This document shows positions 60,393 through 64,000 of a stretch of 64,000 nt of DNA, piece by piece. Position numbers and translations under genes: made by a program. Under the pieces are notes generated by a model that was given only the letters and a program-made list of their open reading frames with translations, was not told the DNA's origin and searched no databases. The stretch is from Bradyrhizobium sp. Rc3b. GTDB taxonomy: Bacteria > Pseudomonadota > Alphaproteobacteria > Rhizobiales > Xanthobacteraceae. Location: the NCBI RefSeq assembly GCF_900114915.1, contig NZ_FOUS01000015.1:116066-180065 (forward strand), read 5' to 3'. How positions within the stretch are numbered: the stretch's first letter is position 1; the number at the start of each line of letters is the position of its first letter.

Positions 60393-60848
60393 ATGACCGA
60401 ACCGTTCATAGTGCGACGCGAGACCCAGATCGCGGCACCACGTGCCACCGTTTTCGCCTATCTGACCGACCCCGAGAAAATTCTGAGCTGGATGGGCTCC
60501 GATGCCACCACGGAGCCGCATCCCGGCGGGCTCTATCTGCTCAAGGGCATCGGCCCCCGCAGCGGCGTCGCCCGCGGCGCCTTCCGCGAGGTCGTGCCGG
60601 TGCACCGTCTGGCCTACACGTTCGGATGGGAAGGCGGCCAGGAAGTACCGCCCGGCTCGAGCCTGATCGAGATCGACCTGATCGAGCGCGACGGCGGCAC
60701 GCTGCTGCGCATGACCCATAGCGGCCTGCCGAGCGAAGCGCAGGCCGCCGCGCACGCGACGGGGTGGGCGCATTATATGGAACGGCTCACGACCGCAGCC
60801 GCAGGCGGCGATCCCGGTCCCGACATGGGTGTGTCAGATAAGAAGTAG
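60393..60848 (+). CDS. SRPBCC/AHSA1-family protein
   Basis: 151 residues of the START-like helix-grip fold. It opens FIVRRETQIAAPRATVFAYL with TDPEKILSWMGSDAT, the usual first strand and helix. Later LAYTFGWEGGQ and GTLLRMTHSGLPSEAQAAAH lie near the end, as in the Aha1-domain group. Such proteins bind hydrophobic ligands or act in stress or polyketide chemistry; no substrate is evident here. It is divergent from the cyclase at 59197 and is followed by a palindromic repeat. Confidence 0.87.
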   Translation: MTEPFIVRRETQIAAPRATVFAYLTDPEKILSWMGSDATTEPHPGGLYLLKGIGPRSGVARGAFREVVPVHRLAYTFGWEGGQEVPPGSSLIEIDLIERDGGTLLRMTHSGLPSEAQAAAHATGWAHYMERLTTAAAGGDPGPDMGVSDKK

Positions 60849-60853
60849 CTCTC

Positions 60854-60935
60854 GCAAAGGCGCGCTCTTCGCGCCGTGCCCACCACCTTTCACCATGAGC
60901 AAATGGTGGGCACGTTTGCGCTTTGCCCACCCTAC
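60854..60935. repeat. Palindromic repeat, GTAGGGTGGGCAAAG family
   Basis: GTGCCCACCA and TGGTGGGCAC form an inner pair, and the right end CTTTGCCCACCCTAC is identical to that of the copy at 30371-30448. The left end has lost the matching GTAGGGTGGG. It separates the SRPBCC gene from the convergent topoisomerase gene. Confidence 0.8.
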
Positions 60936-60952
60936 GGCAGCGCGACGTGTCG

Positions 60953-62122
60953 TTACACCGCGGCGGTCGCCACCACCTGCGCCAGCAACTGCTCGCGCCT
61001 CGCCTGCGAGCGCTGGCCCTTCATGGTCGCGGCGAAGCGCTCGAGGATGCCGTCCTCGAACGCCGTGACGATGGTGTCGTGGACGTAGCTCTTGCGGCAG
61101 ATCGCCGGCGTGTTGGAGAGCTTGTCGGCAGCGGCGCGGATTGCGTCCAGCACCTGCTTCTTGCGGCCGCGCTGGCTGGTCGCCGGCGTGATCCGCGACA
61201 GCGATTCCACGACGACGGCAGACGCCATCAGCGTACGGAAATCCTTCAGCGAAATCTTGATGCCGGCGATCTCGCGCAAGAACGCGTTCACCTGCGTGGT
61301 GTTGACCGCGCGCACGATCCCGTAGGCATCGCGATACTGGAACATGCGCTTGCCGGGGACCTCCTGCAAAATGCCGATGGCGCGCACCAGCTTGGCCGCG
61401 TCGCACTCCTTGCGCACCGCCTTGCCGCCCTTCGCCTTGAAGGTCAGCACGAAGCAATCGTCCTCCAGCGTGACGTTGGACTTCAGCAGCGTGGTCGCAC
61501 CGCGGGTGCCGTTGAGACGGGCATAGGATTCATTGCCGGGACGGATCGCGGTGCGCGCGATCAGCTCGATCACGGCCGAGAGCGCGAATTCACGCGTCGG
61601 CTCGTCGCCCGACAGGAATGCCGAGACCTTGCGCCGGATCTTTGGCAGCGCGCCGACGAGCTTTTCCAGCCGATGCGCCTTGCGGTGCTCGCGGACCTTC
61701 TCCCAATCGGCGTGATAGCGATATTGCAGCCGGCCCGCGGCATCGCGGCCCACGGCCTGGAGATGCGAGCTCGGATCGGACGAATAGCGCACCTCGCGAT
61801 AGGCCGGCGGCACCGCCATGGCGTGCAGCCGGCGGATGGTGCGGGCGTCGCGGATATGTGCGCCATTGGGACGCACGAAGGAATAGCCCTTGCCGCGCCG
61901 GACGCGGCGAATGGTCAGCTCGTTCTGGTCGCCGAGCCGCAGGCCGAGCTCCCTGGCGAGCGCTTCGACCGTCGCCGCGGGCGCCGTGTCGAAGGCCTTC
62001 TTCGGGCTCGGACGCCTGAAAGGGGCCGGTTTCGGCCATTGTCCGAGGGCCTTGGCCAGCGCAATAGCTGCAGGATCGGCTGAAGCGGGCCGTATCGTCC
62101 CGAGATTCTGCTGATCCATCAT
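60953..62122 (-). CDS. DNA topoisomerase IB
   Basis: 389 residues. It nicks one DNA strand, forms a 3-prime phosphotyrosine link and relaxes supercoils without ATP. The nucleophile is the Tyr of ICRKSYVHD (near residue 346). Catalytic Arg-Lys segments include AIRPGNESYARLNGTRGATT and FKAKGGKAVRKE. The N-terminal domain has the RVRRGKGYSFVRPNG and YREVRYSSDPSSHLQAVGRD strands of bacterial and poxviral enzymes. It is close in size to other bacterial topoisomerase IB proteins. A second ATG three bases on is an equal start. It is divergent from acs. Confidence 0.93.
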   Translation of the reverse strand: MMDQQNLGTIRPASADPAAIALAKALGQWPKPAPFRRPSPKKAFDTAPAATVEALARELGLRLGDQNELTIRRVRRGKGYSFVRPNGAHIRDARTIRRLHAMAVPPAYREVRYSSDPSSHLQAVGRDAAGRLQYRYHADWEKVREHRKAHRLEKLVGALPKIRRKVSAFLSGDEPTREFALSAVIELIARTAIRPGNESYARLNGTRGATTLLKSNVTLEDDCFVLTFKAKGGKAVRKECDAAKLVRAIGILQEVPGKRMFQYRDAYGIVRAVNTTQVNAFLREIAGIKISLKDFRTLMASAVVVESLSRITPATSQRGRKKQVLDAIRAAADKLSNTPAICRKSYVHDTIVTAFEDGILERFAATMKGQRSQARREQLLAQVVATAAV

Positions 62123-62522
62123 AGCCTTATGCCTTAGCCCTGTCTGTTACCGGTCAATGCCGCTGTTCTGATTTTTGTTCCGAAGGGCCTCTTTGGACCC
62201 GGGTTGGCCATTTAGGGTGTTCCGAACCGTATTGCGAGTCCCGAATCAGTGAGAGGCGGTTTCCAAATACCTCTACTGATGCATGGGGCCCCTGCGCCGC
62301 CTATTCCGCGGAGCTGGATCAAGGCCCCGAAAGCCGCCCGCCGGCTTGTTTCATATCTGCGACAGTCGCAGCAGGCGGGCTTGATCCTCCGCATGGCCGG
62401 CCGCCCGCCGAAGGTCCAGCTTGTGCTCCTTGTCGGGCCCGGTTAGCCCGACGCATAATCAGTCAATGATCAAGTCGGCTCGCCGGTCGCCAGCGTTCGG
62501 CCTGCCGTATGTGGAGGGAAGC
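62123..62522. other. Non-coding gap of about 400 bases before acs
   Basis: It carries no convincing gene. An ORF at 62249-62446 has no homology I recognise and no ribosome site. Imperfect inverted CAGTGAGAGG / CCTCTACTG lies near 62249-62275. A promoter-like site is at 62430-62459. The rest looks like ordinary leader sequence. Confidence 0.5.
62430..62459 (+). promoter_or_regulatory. Candidate acs promoter with embedded inverted repeat
   Basis: TTGTCG (62430-62435), 18 bases, then CATAAT (62454-62459) resembles a sigma-70 promoter. GTCGGGC (62432-62438) and GCCCGAC (62446-62452) form a perfect 7-bp inverted repeat between the two boxes, which is where a repressor could bind. A transcript would start about 55 bases before the acs ATG. 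Confidence 0.35.

Positions 62523-64000
<1,478 letters not shown>

Noticed and set aside
62157..62181. EcfG-like minus-strand site before topoisomerase IB
   Set aside because: The -35 GGAAC is present but the -10 reads CATT, not CGTT, so I do not call it.
62249..62446. 65-codon ORF upstream of acs
   Set aside because: No ribosome site, no recognisable domain, and the region looks like a promoter and leader.

Overview
The window is about 64 kb of high-GC chromosomal DNA from an alphaproteobacterium, most likely Bradyrhizobium or a close relative. That call rests on recalled family and gene-order knowledge, not on a database search. Supporting signs are an IalB-family secreted protein, a BacA/YddA-like ABC exporter, the hemD / Mic60-like / HemY-like order beside tsaD-gpsA, GGAAC-N16/17-CGTT promoters of the alphaproteobacterial EcfG general stress sigma factor, and many short palindromic intergenic repeats. 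I see no prophage, intact insertion sequence, CRISPR array or rRNA operon. Coding is dense and both strands are used.

Layout. 0.2-8.5 kb: hybrid histidine kinase, ABC exporter, FkbM methyltransferase, VOC protein, a small proline-rich protein and a large proline-rich OmpA-family protein. 8.6-17.6 kb: alkaline phosphatase, argG, PAP2 phosphatase, small membrane protein, rlmN, IalB-like protein, a 2,4-dienoyl-CoA-reductase-type SDR and a quinone-oxidoreductase-type MDR. 17.9-22.5 kb: two different TAXI-type substrate-binding proteins, a SEL1/TPR-like membrane protein, a DUF1232 protein and pterin carbinolamine dehydratase. 22.7-25.6 kb: Tat-exported PhoD, a lone receiver protein and a Crp/Fnr regulator. 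25.6-28.3 kb: four overlapping genes encoding an Lgt-like membrane transferase, a radical SAM enzyme resembling the tetraether lipid synthase (Tes/MJ0619) family, and two paralogous tiny membrane proteins. 28.5-38.5 kb: typA, flavin amine oxidase, a second tightly overlapping set (hydrolase, DUF2269, SDR-DoxX, DCC), ppa, folD-DUF167-YggT and tRNA-Ala(CGC). 38.5-52.7 kb: fatty-acid and redox enzymes, two SDR/GATase genes, TerB, a cyclase-P450-hydrolase set, MFS exporter, two Cys-rich secreted proteins, polysaccharide deacetylase, a polytopic membrane protein and tRNA-Thr(CGT). 52.8-62.1 kb: HemY-like, Mic60-like and hemD genes, tsaD-gpsA-EVE, a second cyclase, SRPBCC protein and topoisomerase IB. 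The window ends inside acs.

Most genes are core metabolism, envelope or stress functions. The best candidate for an undescribed system is the 25.6-28.3 kb operon. Its overlaps imply that all four proteins are made together, and pairing an Lgt-fold enzyme with a Tes-like radical SAM enzyme points to an unusual lipid or lipoprotein modification. Three near-consensus EcfG promoters (upstream of the ABC exporter, the small proline-rich gene and the Crp/Fnr gene) link parts of the window to the general stress response. Several families of palindromic repeats fill the intergenic gaps. One of them has 26-bp perfect terminal inverted repeats, and another supplies the stop codon of the MFS gene.
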